In this document: in pieces, positions 22,666 through 46,979 of the stretch | How the letters are laid out: each line of letters starts with the position of its first letter | How positions within the stretch are numbered: position 1 is the stretch's first letter | From: Euglena gracilis | Taxonomy: Eukaryota; Euglenida; Euglenophyceae; Euglenales | DNA length: 64,000 nucleotides | Assembly: GCA_039621445.1 (NCBI GenBank) | Contig: CP154955.1 | Coordinates: 30,449,471-30,513,470, forward strand | Direction: 5' to 3' | Made by a program: the position numbers and the translations under genes | The notes under the pieces: generated by a model | Databases searched by the model: none | What the model was told of the DNA's origin: nothing | What the model saw: the letters and a program-made list of their open reading frames with translations, nothing else

Positions 22666-23314
22666 CACCACAACTCCAGGGTTACAGAGGACCATTTGGC
22701 GGTGGGGATGTGGCTGCCGAAGGGGGACACAACGAAGGATTGCCACCACACCCCTTCATCCACAGCAGCATGCTGACGCAGCTCGCCATCCACCCAGAAC
22801 TTTCGCACAGCACTGTCCACCGCAGCCGGAGTCAGGCATTGTTGCCCCACCTCATCAAGGACAGGGCGAGAGCCCAGCCAAGGGACCCCAGCCAGCAGCC
22901 CAGCCCCGCGGTGTGCTTGACTGTCCACCAGCTTCGTCAGGGGCACGGCCAGGGCGGCGAAGTCGTCAAAGGGCTGCACAGGCTGCCCACATGCTGGAGG
23001 TTGGCCACCAGGCTCCGTAGATGACAGATGGAGTTTGAGTTGTAGGCCAGCCGCCGAGCCTTGGGACAGGCTTCCACGGGCTGCCCCCTCCCCCTCCTCC
23101 TCCAGCGTGACACCATCCACCATCCATCACAGCAGCAGTGCCCACCAGGTTTCCTGTTCAGCATGGCGCTGGCGCGTACAGGGCGGTCCATAAGGGACGG
23201 GAATTTTTTTTTTTAGTTAAGGACCGCCCCCCCCGCAGAGCAGTTTTGGACTTGAAAAAATTTTTCCGGCGCTTTTTGCACCGGGGTTTTTAACCCATTT
23301 TGGGACCCATATGC

Positions 23315-23456
23315 AGGCACGTATAGCTAAAATGGCCAAAAATGCCTAAAATGGCCAAAGATGCCTAAAATGGCCTAAAATGGCCTTAAATGGCCTGAAA
23401 CGGCCTAAAATGGCCTAAAATGGAGAAATTTTGGGGCTTGACCATAGGTGTTTGCC
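23315..23456 (+). repeat. CTAAAATGGC decamer array with GGCAC-TATAG end
   Basis: Opens with AGGCACGTATAGCTAAAATGG, runs about ten degenerate decamers and closes with GAAATTTTGGGGCTTGACCATAGGTG. The same design occurs at 31767-31926 and 33851-33975. Confidence 0.7.
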
Positions 23457-23469
23457 AAGACCGACTGCC

Positions 23470-23765
23470 TGTTTTTTTTTTTTGAAACAAAAAGATATGT
23501 TTTTTTTTAAAAAGCCTGCTTTTTAAAAAAAGACATGTTTTTTAAAAAAACATGTTTTTTTTTAAAAAAACATGTTTTTTTTTGAAAAAAACAAACTTTT
23601 TTTTTATTAAAAAAGCCAGTTTTTTTTAAAAAAATTGCTTTTTTAAAAAAACATGTTTTTTAAAAAAGCAGGTTTTTTTAAAAAAAACCTGCTTTTTTCG
23701 AAAAAAAAACATTTTTTTTTTAAAAAAAACCGGTTTTTTTAAAAAAACGTGCTCTTTTTTAAGGC
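23470..23765 (+). repeat. T-run/A-run palindromic array
   Basis: About twelve units of T(6-10) then A(5-9), separated by short self-complementary spacers (ACATGT, GCAGG/CCTGC, ACCGGT). Any transcript or single strand could fold into many alternative hairpins. Confidence 0.8.
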
Positions 23766-24519
23766 AGATTTTATGGAGCTCCAGCTCTGAGCACTCCAGG
23801 TCCAGAAGCACGACGCGTATCCGGGAGCCACCTGCTCTGGCAGCATCTTCCACGCGGCAGTCCCCCCCGGCGGCAACCAATCTCCTTGCCACGGCATCTC
23901 CCGCCCTGACAGACCCCCCCCCTCCAAGCGCTCGTCGTCGTAGAGCGCAGCTGCCTGTGGGAGCAGCAGCCGCACGGCGGCCTCATCAAGCATCAACACT
24001 GGCCGCAGTCCACCACGCAGCAGATGGAGAATACGTTCTGCGCATCATCCATGCCTACCTGCAGCCGCAGACGATCAACCCACTCAACATGTGGCCACGG
24101 TGGGATCAGCAGGTGGCAGGTGGCACCACCACCACCCCAAGCACGCGGCTTCTTACCGGGCCGAGCCAGGCCGCCAGGCCGGGCTGGGCCGGGTCGGGCT
24201 GCCAGGCCGCCAGCCAGGCCAGGCCTTGCTGGTCCGCCCGGCCATGCCGCCGGGCCGCCGACCTACTCAAACGTTTGCCGCAGTATGGTGCTATTACACA
24301 CGTAAAGAGTTTAGCACTACACAAAGCCTGGTGTGGGGGGGTTATAAGTGGAGGGTGGGGTTTACCATTTCAGTATTTTTGGCTTGTCATTTTTCACAAC
24401 TTTTGTGGATGTTGTTGGCCATTTGGTGATATTTGAGGCCGTTTGAAACCATTTTGGTCGATTTTGGCACCATTTCATATCATTCTTTGGGCTTTTCATG
24501 GTCATTTTGGTTTCCATCC

Positions 24520-24790
24520 GAGATGCCGACACTGGAGTGGACGAAGTGGATGGAGTGGACGCGAGCATTTGAGTTGATGCAGTGGATTCAGACATCAGAG
24601 TGGATGGAGTGAATGGAGTGGATGGAGTGTATGCAAATACTGGAGTGGATAGAGTTGGTGAATGGAGTTGATGCAGCTACTGGAGTGCAGGTACTGGAGT
24701 GTATGGAGTGGATGTAGGTGCAGATGTATACACCAGAGTAGATGGTGGTAAGGGAGTGGATGCGGTGGAAGCAGCAGACACAAGTGTTTG
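24520..24790 (+). repeat. GGAGTGGATG minisatellite
   Basis: Degenerate units of GGAGTGGATG, GGAGTTGATGCAG and similar. A related shorter array lies at about 34360-34500. Confidence 0.7.
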
Positions 24791-26206
24791 AGTGCACCGA
24801 CCCTGCCCCACAGGATCAGATCTCCGGATAATAGACCAGTTGGGGTGAAAAATTTTTGTTTTCTCACCATTTTTTTTTTAAATCCAAGAATATTCAGTTT
24901 TCGGAGAGTTTTTTTTGAGTATTTTTTATATGGAAAACACCAAACATATAAAAAAAACGTGCAGTATGCTCAAAAGTGAGAAAGGGGCAAAGGTTTTATC
25001 ATTTTCCAACACACAGTGACAGCAGTAAAAATTTTTTTGCTGTTTTTGGGATCTGTCAAGTGGGTGGTCTAGATATCCCGACCCAACAATTTGGGCCAGG
25101 TGTCGGGTAAACTCAGGTAAAGTGAATACGGTTAGATAAGTTGTCCCCAGGACATGTGGGGTAAGGTGGGAGGGACCATGTGATATTCTTTATTTACAAG
25201 AGAAGTTCCCAGGGTGGGAGTTAGTTCACACCGGAAAATTTGGTTCTCTTATTTGCTTCCCAAGGGGGGGGGGAAATGGGATGAAAATTCTCCTGTGGTG
25301 CCTCCCGTACCCCTTGTCCCACGACCGGGCTTGTCTAATGCCCCCCTTCCGCCCAGTCAGATTCGATGTTTTTGTAAACGATGTTTGTTCACTAATTGTT
25401 TGAAGAATTGTCTGATTTAATGTTGTTTTTTTTTTGCACTGGCATATTTCAGAGAGGATTTTTGTTGTCATTTGTTTGGATGATCACCAAAAATGGTTGT
25501 AAATGCCCCCCCAAAAATGGCACAAAAAGGCCAACACTTCTAGAACAGGTTCCAAATTACCCAAAAATGATTCCAAGTGATGTGAGTGTGTGAGATTGCA
25601 AAATTTTTTTTGTAAAAATTGGCCAAAATGGCCAAACACGGTCAAAAATGACCCAGAAAAAGACAAAAGGCCAAAAATGGCTAAAATGGCCAAAAATGAC
25701 CAAAAACTGCCTAAAATGGCCATATACCCCCATCTTTGGCGAATTTTTCGCCGACCTGGGGTCCACTAAGCTTGTCTAATGACCACCTCACCTCTTGGTC
25801 GGAGACGAACATTAGCTGTTTCAGCAACCGCCCCCGCCCGGTCAGAGACAAATATTAGTGGTTGTTGGATTCTTACCAGTAAAGAAATCAGAGCTCAGCG
25901 AACCCTCTGGCCTAACATTCCTGTAACCCGAAGCTTTACGCAACTCCAAAATTAAGTTTCATTATAACTCGGATTCTGACACACATTCGGTGTTAGAATG
26001 ATCCTGCATCGGAACCTGGGAACTGTGGACCGGCCATTTGCATCAGAGAGAGGACTGCCTCCCCATACCAGTGGGAACTCTTGCTGGGTATCACAAATAT
26101 ATTGGTTTTGCTTTTTTGAAAAAAATCTGACATAGTTGAGATTTCTGTATTTTTAGAGTTCTGCTTCACGTTTGGGGTGTTGCGCCTCTCCGCACTCCAC
26201 CACCAG

Positions 26207-26279
26207 GGTGACCTTTGAGCAGCTGTTGCGAGCGCTCTTCCCCTCTATGCAGCGTGCAGCTGCCTGCTGCCTCGCCAAG
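26207..26279 (+). CDS. block X exon: VTFEQLLRALFP
   Basis: After ccaccaccag; one base, then VTFEQLLRALFPSMQRAAAC and CLAK. Donor GTGTGC, phase 0. Confidence 0.75.
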
Positions 26280-27455
26280 GTGTGCCGTCCCCTTTGCAAT
26301 CCGGCAGCGTTGCTGGCGTCGGTTGCCCGAGACTGTTTCACGGCGATTTGCTTGTGTGGCTTTGCGCAGGCCGGCCTTGATTTCTGGGAGTATGTGGAGC
26401 TTCGGAAGATGTTTGACGCGGAGGATGCAGACCGAGGCCCCCGCTTCCAGATCGACACTTACGTATGTGAGTGAGATTGGACGTGGTTGATTGCGTGAAT
26501 CTGTGCATGGTGGGTGCCGGGGGAGGGTGAGGGTGTTCATTCACATTTGGGCCAAATTTTCTGGTTAATTTTTATTAAAATTTTAATTATTTTTAAACGT
26601 CCAATGAGATATTTTCCCGCCTTTTGCAGGATTTCCTCCGCCTGCCTTCCCACCGAGGGGTACATTGGAACCTTCACATCTTTCTCCAGGCAGACACTGA
26701 GAAGACTGGTGCGTTGTGTGTGTGTGTGTGTGAGAGTGTGTGTGTGTGTGAGTGTGTGTGTGTGTGTGTGTGTGTTGTGTACCCACAAACAAATGATATT
26801 GTTTTGGATCAGGCCATTGCTCAAGGCTTCCCAGTACCCACCCCAGGGGCTGGACTGCAGCTGGTCCAAATTTGGCTGTTGGAAATCCTAGTAGGTAGCT
26901 AGCGAACCTGGGGGGGGGGGGGTTTGCTAGCAGGGCTAACAAGTGAGGAAAAATATTGATCGGTGCAAACGGCGAAAATTTTTCTGGACCCCGAAAACTG
27001 GACAAAATTTCCCATTTTTGGCCATTTTTGGGGATTTTTTTTTCGAACAAAGTCAACCAAAAATCCATTAAAAGCCTCATTCCACCTCGGCGCACAGCGC
27101 CGGGGGTTATTTTTTTTTCGATTTGGGAAGACCCCAGATGTCCAATCTGTTTTTTCTGTCCCTTTTTCACAGTGTCCGACAAAATGGCTAGCCAGCGGAC
27201 CCTTTGGTTTTTTAAGACTTTCAATGGCCTGCTTTGGATTGTTTTTGCTGGAAAAAAAAACAGCAGAGGTATTTACATGCTTGCGTGTTTCGTTTTGCAT
27301 AAAGGCTCAGCTTCAACCAGCTACTGGCGGCGCTTTTCCCCCTCATCCCGCCGTGGTATTTGGCGTATGCCACCCGGCACTGGAAGCATCCTGGCGACCT
27401 CGAGTGTGCCCTCTCATGCTTTCAAATTCAGTGCTGGCCCACGTATGTATGGACA
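26207..27455 (+). CDS. EF-hand exon block X (separate gene or 5' part of gene B)
   Basis: Four phase-matched exons: 26207-26279, 26370-26462, 26630-26712, 27305-27455. They encode VTFEQLLRALFPSMQR (the second half of an EF-hand whose first half is missing), then KMFDAEDADRGPRFQ, an acidic EF-like loop, then ADTEKTGALSFNQLLAALFP, a good EF loop split by an intron (D at 1, G at 6, L at 8). The last exon could end at 27442 (GTATGT) or 27455 (GTGAGT), or run to the in-frame TAA at 27582. Whether X continues into B or ends near 27.6-27.9 kb is open. Probably Ca2+ binding. Confidence 0.6.
26370..26462 (+). CDS. block X exon: acidic EF-like loop
   Basis: 31 codons, AGLDFWEYVELRKMFDAED then ADRGPRFQIDTY. 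Acceptor tttgcgcag, donor GTATGT, phase 0 at both ends. Confidence 0.7.
26630..26712 (+). CDS. block X exon: EF E-helix and loop start
   Basis: DFLRLPSHRGVHWNLHIFLQ then ADTEKTG. The phase requires donor GC|GTTGTG rather than the stronger-looking G|GTGCGT four bases upstream; gene B exon 31400-31497 shows the same choice. Confidence 0.65.
26717..26777 (+). repeat. (GT)n tract at an intron start
   Basis: GT repeats with two GA interruptions, beginning directly at the donor of exon 26630-26712. Confidence 0.9.
26900..27110 (+). repeat. G-run/GGCGC hairpin element, copy in block X
   Basis: CTAGCGAACC-G(12)-TTTGCTAGCAGGG, AACAAGTGAGG, then CACCTCGGCGCACAGCGCC. Parallel to 12125-12370. Confidence 0.55.
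27305..27455 (+). CDS. block X exon: LSFNQLLAALFP
   Basis: Completes the EF loop as LSFNQLLAALFPLIPPWYLA, then a Trp/Cys-rich stretch (ALSCFQIQCWPT). The end is uncertain (27442, 27455 or read-through to 27584). Confidence 0.6.
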
Positions 27456-27880
27456 GTGAGTATCAGAAAATGCGGCGCTGGTTTTGACTGGTTTGGTGCC
27501 AAGGCATCGCTTGAGCCAAAGGGAACCCCCAGCGAGGTGCAGCCAGCCAGCAGCCGGTCCAGGATCCTGCCCTGGACCCCTTAACGACCAGTTTGATTCC
27601 TGACCAGGCGCCCAAAGGGCGGCTGGATGATAACGAAACAGTAATTGCCAAAGTGGGCGAAAATGGACCTCATTTGAGCCGCCAATTTTTCTTAATTGGT
27701 TTTTGTATGATTTCTTCTTGTCTGTATAACCATAATTTCTGAATGAATTTGTGATGTTTATTTCTCCAGACATGCCCCCCCCCCCCCAACTGATCTTCCA
27801 GCATCTGAGCTGACCCCCCGGGGGGGGGGGGCGAACCTAAGTTGTTGAATAATTTCGGGGTTGAGATTGTGGTGGTGCAG

Positions 27881-27973
27881 ATGCCGCCTTCGAGCAATGG
27901 CAGTGTGGACCATCACAGCAGGCACCCCAGGGCAGAAAGCAGCCGGGTGATCGAGGCTTGTCGCGCACGTGTC
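27881..27973 (+). CDS. possible first exon of gene B
   Basis: ATG follows ggtggtgcag and reads MPPSSNGSVDHHSRHPRAES then SRVIEACRAR, a Ser-rich N-terminus like that of gene D, and can join 28345 in phase. But two other frames across 27881-28197 are also open, one of them to 28195 (TLDIAPTRPARDADELKETD), so the exon and frame are unsure. Confidence 0.3.
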
Positions 27974-28344
27974 CGTGCTCACTCTGCAGGTTTTGCCACA
28001 GCTCCACCCTCGACATCGCCCCAACTCGACCCGCCCGCGACGCTGACGAGCTGAAAGAGACCGACATGCTGTATTTGCCTCGGAAGGCACCGCGACGCAG
28101 CTGGCTGGCCCCTGGCCAGGGACTCGCGGTGTCAGCACAGGAGCACAGGGCAGGTTTCAGGGGTGTGCATTTTGTTTTTGTGCCCCGACAGAAATGACAG
28201 AGTTGTCCGCCCATGTTGCCTGCTACCTCTGACTGCACATCGATATTTGTGAGGGGCAGTCTCACAGACTGACGTTTGTCAGTCTCCCTCGCACTGCTTC
28301 CCAAGTCTGAGTTGCTTGCTGGGTCGTCTGGGGGAGGGTGCCAG

Positions 28345-40917
<12,573 letters not shown>

Positions 40918-41849
40918 CCCCAACCCCAGCGAGGCGGACGCGAGGCCGCGGCAGCCTCTCCATCCTACACCCCATCCCTGCCTCTTGATCCTTGCACTGT
41001 GCCGCCACGTGGGTGTGGCGTTGGGACATTGTCCTTGGAAATGGTGGACTGCAGTCCCTCCCACCCTTGTCGTTGCATGCCTTGTGTAAAATCAAATTGA
41101 CGTCCGTTGCTTTGGTATGTTTGGCTTGGTTTTGTCTGTTTCCACCAAATCATCTTGGCAGATGCCAAATTTCGGGGATGCCAGGTTCCCGCATCACCCT
41201 CCAGCCCAACGACCGCCCATATTTACCGGCCATCCTCGGGGTCGAGGTTGCAGGACAAGGGGTGCGTTAGACCACCCTCCATGGTCGGAGGTTGCAGTCA
41301 TTGGTCGTTGGGCGGGGGGGGGGATAGTATCCAGGGGGGGGGGATGTGCAAGTTGCATAATTTGATGCATTTTTTTTGCGTAATTGAAAATCTTGAAAAT
41401 TTGCACTTTTTGGAATTCACATTTTTTTGCACAATGAAAAATTTGTGCAAACTCCCACTTTTGCATTTTTCAGCACGTTTTATTTTTCCGATTTTGCTTG
41501 GGCATTTACCTGACTGTTTGTGGATCAATTTCACATTGGCATGATAAAATATAAGTGGAGGATACAACCAATTATTCACAAATTTGCACAAATAACATTT
41601 TCTTTCATTGTTGCATTGTTGGAGCAAGTAAATTTTTCCAAGCCCTCTCCGATGGAAAAACTGCGCAGGCCCAAAGGAATTAATCCAGAATTTGAATATT
41701 TTTTTTTGCACCAAACTTTGATACCATTTTGGGGGGACAATCGTTTGCTGCTGCAGACAGGAATTGCACTCCCCCTCGGACTCCCTCCAAGAAAACCGAA
41801 CCGACGAAGCACAACCTTGTTTTGGCGAGCCACACCTTGTTTTCTGGCT

Positions 41850-42800
41850 TTTTGAAGGCAAATGTTTTTGGGAAGGTTAGGTCCCCTTTAGTGCTGCGAT
41901 TTTGCCGGCTTTTGGCTGGCTCGTCCCTCCGAAAAGGGGGAACCTGTCCCGGAGGGCTGGGTGGGCTCACTTGGTGTTTGTGCTTCGCCCTCGGTGGCCT
42001 TTCCTCCCCTCTCGGCCTGCCTCGGGGGAGTGCAAGATATCTCGGGCTTCCCCGAAGTCGGGTCAACTGCGCACCCCCCCCCCCCCCCCGGGGGGGGGGG
42101 CGCCCCCCCCGGGGGGGGGGGGGGGCGGCTCCACCAAATTTTTTTTGTCGCAAAGCGTGGCCCATGTTTTCTGGGAAGGAAGACAACATTGTATCTTTGA
42201 CTAAAACGCCTTGGACGAATTTGGGGTTGATTAGGAATAGCAGAGAGCTCAGAAATGGTGATGGTTTTTTGTGAGCGCCACATGCTCCCTCAACAGGTGA
42301 CTGAGGAATCTATTGCAGGGAAAACATTATTTCCCATTTTTAAAACTTTGGCGCTTTCTTCAACCATTTAAATAGGTAACTGAACCCAACAAACTGGCAC
42401 ATATAGACCAGAATCAAGTGCAATCGTGACTGCGGCAGGTTGTGTTGGAGGGTTTTGAAAGGAACTGAGGACACATTCCTCCGCAGAGGTCAGGGACCCC
42501 AGAAAGCGCCATATTTTGGAATATTTTTGCCCCTCGCTCTCTTCCAAAGGCTCAAGAGGGGATGAAATCTCAATTTCTCCCCAAACCCTGAGTGGGCAGT
42601 TCTTGCTTGCGTTGGGGGGGATTCTGAGCTATTGCGCAATGCCATTGGCAATTCATCAGACGATGCCGGGTGCCGCGACCATCCCTCTGCCGACGGATGT
42701 GCGAGCGATGCGTCACTCCGGTATCTTCTCAAATTGTGATATCTCCAAAGATGGATGAAGACCGAATTAACACCCCGGGCCCCGCACTTCCCCCAAGTGA
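41850..42800 (+). repeat. long dispersed repeat, copy 1
   Basis: Aligns with 45500-46720: GGGTGGGCTCACTTGGTGTT, the CCCCTCTCGGxCTxCCTCGG block, CCCAGAAAGC(A/G)CCATAT and TCATCAGA(C/T)GATGCC. A minus-strand frame (HPSAxGxxxHxASSDE) is shared by both copies, hinting that part was once coding. Confidence 0.6.
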
Positions 42801-43589
42801 GGACGTGCCCTGCTTGCCGGCTTTTTCAAGCCTAATGTTTTTTTGGGAAGGCTAGGCTTTTCCCCTTTAGTGCCTTATTTTGCTAAATTTGGCTTCTAAT
42901 GATTGCCCTATGGCGGAAATACTGGTTCAGTTTCAAGCCACGGTGCCGGGGTTGACAGGAAGCCAACGAGCTCAGTCATTCCAGCGGGGGGGGGGGGTGA
43001 AGGGGGGGTGCCCTCCATTTGCACCACAGCCTGGGCACACATTCGCGAGAAGCAGTCACGTTCGAGGGTCGGGGTCAGGGCCGTGGTCCTGCTAAGCGAT
43101 AATGGGGTGGGGGGCGAGAAAAGTGTGGGTCTGGCACTCGTTTTTTTTGGTGGGGGGGGCTGCGAGATAGGAGCCATCTTTAAGGTTTGGACCCAAAAAA
43201 ATTAGCAAGAGAACATGGCATTAATACAGGGTTTTTGTTGTTTTCAAAGGCAACTAACCAGCCTTCTACCCAACAACCCAAATCCCACAACATTGCATAC
43301 ACGTGTCAAAAAAAAAACGACCCTGGGATCAAGCACTGCCAATCAAGACGAGAAATCAATAAACAATGAATATAAATATTTAAACGAATAATATATATAT
43401 ATATATATAGATATTGATGTTTATATAGATGTTTTATTTATATATTGCTAAAATACAGAAATCAGTAATAAACAATAATTAATAATCACTTTTGCCGTCT
43501 GACGCACATCCACAAACGAAAAGACGGGAGACAGAACGGGCTGGAAAGCAAACGTCCGCCGAACGTCTGCTTTGAATTGGCATCGGCAG

Positions 43590-43659
43590 AGCTGCCCAAA
43601 ATTGGGGACATGTTTTTTGCTGCTCTGGCTATTTGTATTAAATGGCAGCCATGCACCAG
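43590..43659 (+). CDS. possible exon, LRR-like helix
   Basis: After gcatcggcag: LPKIGDMFFAALAICIKWQP then CT, donor GTGGAC. GxxFFxALAxCIK fits a ribonuclease-inhibitor-type LRR helix, as in gene E, but the minus strand is also open. Confidence 0.3.
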
Positions 43660-43799
43660 GTGGACATCTCTGGGACGATTACTACTAGTTTGGGGCAGAG
43701 CGCAGGCAACAACCGAGGAAGAGGAAGAGGAAGAAGAAGAAGAGGAGCCCCTGGAGTGGGAGGAGGCCGGACTTAGAAAAGGTCCTGCTCCGACAGCAG

Positions 43800-43896
43800 G
43801 TGGGTTTCTTGAGTTTGGAAATCCGTCCTTTGTTCGAAGGGCTACCCAAGTTCCAACGCCTGAATGACAAGCCCGAGGCCAACACCGCACCTCCAG
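43800..43896 (+). CDS. possible exon, LRR-like
   Basis: After cgacagcag: VGFLSLEIRPLFEGLPKFQR then LNDKPEANTAPP, donor GTTCTG. LxSLEIxxLxEGLxxFxxL is LRR-like. Preceded by an acidic GAA/GAG run (43718-43747). Could belong to the 5' part of gene E. Confidence 0.3.
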
Positions 43897-44390
43897 GTTC
43901 TGCAGCTTCGGTGGGGAACTTCTCCATCCCCTCTGCTTGTGCCAGGTCGAGGCCTAGCTCAGAGGTGGGAAAGTTTGGGGGTGGGTGTGGCTGCAACCCC
44001 CCCCCCCGACCCCCCATGACCCACCCTCCTCGGGTCGGCGTCCCTGGGCTGGTGATGGCCAATCACCAGCAATGGACCAGGAGGGGTTGAAGCTGCAAAA
44101 GAAAAAAAATCCCCTGAAAAGATGGCCAAACAGAAATTTGACCACCAGGAATCCAACAATTCGAGCTTCAAATCTGCGTCAAACTTATTTTTTGCCCACT
44201 TCTTGCTGATTCTGAAGCCCCCGAAAGAAAAAAAAGTATCTGGCAGTTGAATACGAATCAAAGGCAATAGGTTGACCCATCCCCTCCCTGGCTTGAGAGA
44301 CACCTGGCCACAAGCCACAGGACTTTGACGCGGCACGGCACGTGCCCGAACGTGTCCGTCGACCACTCCCCGAGGATGCGGACCTTACAG

Positions 44391-44665
44391 AGTTTGAAGG
44401 CCGCCACTGACTTTTTTCGGCTTTTCCGTCAACTCGAACGACGACCCCGTGCCAACCTCGCACGAGAGGGAGATCGAGAAGAGCCACGCCTCGTTGTAGG
44501 GCTTTGATGAGGCGGCCACCATGGCCTCTCCGCAGAGCTGCTCCACGGCTGCCTCGCACCGCGTCGTTGTCCAATTTGGGAGCACCCCAAGCGCCTTGGC
44601 CACAAATCTTGTCACGATATCTTCTGACGCCCTCAAAAGGGCGACGTTGGCTCCCAGTGACAAAA
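44391..44665. CDS. coding-like block, strand unresolved
   Basis: On + (44391-44492): SLKAATDFFRLFRQLERRPR. On minus (about 44453-44665): EDIVTRFVAKALGVLP then CEAAVEQLCGEAMVAASS and FSISLSCE before a GTTGGC donor. Both look like protein and overlap; only one can be right. No family recognised. Confidence 0.3.
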
Positions 44666-45499
44666 AAAAACACCATCGTAGATGGGTTTTATTTCCATAA
44701 TGTCTGCCAACTTGATAGACCGCCACCCTCCTTCCATTCCCCCCCGCCCTGTCTACCTGGCATTGAAACCCACCCATTTGGCCTTTTGGGTCCTGCGACA
44801 ATGGTTCATTTCAGAACCACCGTCATTTTTCGATGTTCGAACCTTTTTTTTGCGTGTGCACTGTTTTCGATGGTTCGGAAAAATGCCATTTTTGGGGGGC
44901 ACAAAAAATGGGATACACCATTTCAGATGGTTTCGACTTCGAGACGTGACTTTTCAAAGGAACCAAACCCCCAGTTGCGATTCCCTCAGTTTTGAATCCC
45001 TCAGTGTGTCAGAATTTGCATTTAGAATTTTTCACCACAGAAACACAAAGCTGAATCCTAAACAAGTGCAAGCCGTTGTGCTGAAAGGCAATTGTGGAAT
45101 TTGTTATTATTATTTTCAGTGTAACGATTTCCGAGAGAGAAGCCATGCCCTTCACTTTCCCCCAGTCCAAATAGCGAGCAAACCCCGCCAACCCGATTTG
45201 GGTTGGACAGGGATCTTCACAAGGGAGGGTCCTTTCTCGTCCAAAACATCCCCGACATCCTTCCTGCCCGTCCCCCTCTGGTTTCACTTGACTGAGCCCG
45301 GAAAACCAGAGACGGGGGAAACCTGCGCTCGAAGCCCGGCTCCGTGACGCACTGGCCCCCACGGCCAGTGCGGCACGGATCCCTCGTGACCATCCGGGCT
45401 CCGCATGGGGGCGTCCCGCACGTCCGCGAGGCAGACCGAGAGGGAAGGAGGGGACACCGAGCGAAGCACACACACCAAATGAGGTCATGCCTTGCTGTC

Positions 45500-46720
45500 C
45501 TGCTTTTGGAAGTAAATGTTTTTGAAAAGGGCAGGCTGCCCCCCTGACGTGCTGCGATTTTTGCCGGAGTTGGCCGGCTCGTCGCTCCGGCGTGGACGGT
45601 CTCTCAAGGGCCGTCCACTCCTCTTCTTGGAGGGCAGGGTGGGCTCACTTGGTGTTTGTGCTTCCGCCTCGGTGTCCCTTCCTCCCCCCTCGGTCTACCT
45701 CGGGTGAGTGAACGACACCTCGGGCTCCGTATTTCCCCCAAGTGCGGTCGACCGGGGGAGGAACCACCCAAAATTTTGAATCTTAAAGTGTGGTCCAAGC
45801 ACCCAACCCCCCTGATAGTGGCAAAATGCTTCCATACTCTTCCACGGAGCAATCTCACAAACCAACTCTGAGCTCAAACCCAATTTTTCCATCATGTTCA
45901 CCCTGTCCCACTGGTGTAGTGGGGGCCCCAAATATGGGAATCAATCCCGAATTATTCTAAGGCATTTTTTGTTAATGGTGCACGGTGTCTGTCTTATTAC
46001 CTCTGAAGGGGGTTGGAAGGTCAAAAACACAGGCCACCCAAGGGGTTAGTGGTCCCTTGTGAGGGCCACATACTCTTTTAAAAGGTGAAAAGTGGAAATT
46101 TGGTGAATTTCTGGTAAAGAAAGCTTTCTTTCCCATTTTGTGTTTTTTTTTTACCCTTTTTCCAAATTTTCACACAGGGAGTTGAGCCTGGTGAACTTGC
46201 ACAACGTTTCATTGCTGCTAAATCTGAATATCTGAGCACTAATTAGCATTAAGATGCGGCACACGGGTGACCGTTTAACGTTCACGGTTACCCCCATGGG
46301 AACCAACATCACTGTGAAAGGTTGTTCTGAAGGCTGGTGAAGGGGATTGAGGCCAGATGCCTCAGCAGAGGCCAGTGATCCCAGAAAGCACCATATCTCT
46401 GAATATTTTTATTCCGAACTTTATTTAAGGAGTCAAGAAGGGATGAATTCTCAACTTCTACCCAACACCTGGCAAAAGTAAAACACCCGTGTAAGCATTT
46501 ATGGCTTGTGTGGGGAAAATTTTGAACAATTCTACAATACCATCAGCAATCTCATCAGATGATGCCCGGTGGGGGGTGCAACCCCCTGCTGAAGGATGTT
46601 CCAGAGATGTGTGAATCCACTCTGATATCTCTTCAGGCTGGGATTTCTCTTCAGAATGAAAGATCGGGCAGATCAGGCAAAGAAGGGGCCACCTGGGGGA
46701 GACATTTTTTCTCCCCAACA
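45500..46720 (+). repeat. long dispersed repeat, copy 2
   Basis: Direct copy of 41850-42800; an inverted partial copy of its left part lies at about 45390-45490 (ACACCAAATGAGG, CCGAGAGGGAAGG). Confidence 0.6.
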
Positions 46721-46979
46721 ATTTTGGAACATTCCTGGGTAGGGATTACCTGGACACATGGTGTGTGGGCGGAATTCAGCTTGATTAATAGGGGCCACTG
46801 TGTGCTGAATCACAAAAAGGGGACCACCATCAAAACTTTCACAAAAATCACAAAAAGTTGCAGCCTTGCCAGAAATTTTTGAATGATCGACCAAGGGGGG
46901 TTGGCATAGAGCCCCCCCCCCCCCCAGGTTGTCCAGGGTGCATTGCAGGGCATCTGTTGCCTTTGTCTCCCGGTGTGGC

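Larger units (their letters stand above)
20956..26206 (+). other. interval between gene D and exon block X
   Basis: Apart from the LINE relic, decamer array, T/A array and minisatellite listed separately, I see no convincing exon. Block X starts in the middle of an EF-hand, so at least one upstream exon should lie here and was not found. Confidence 0.4.
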
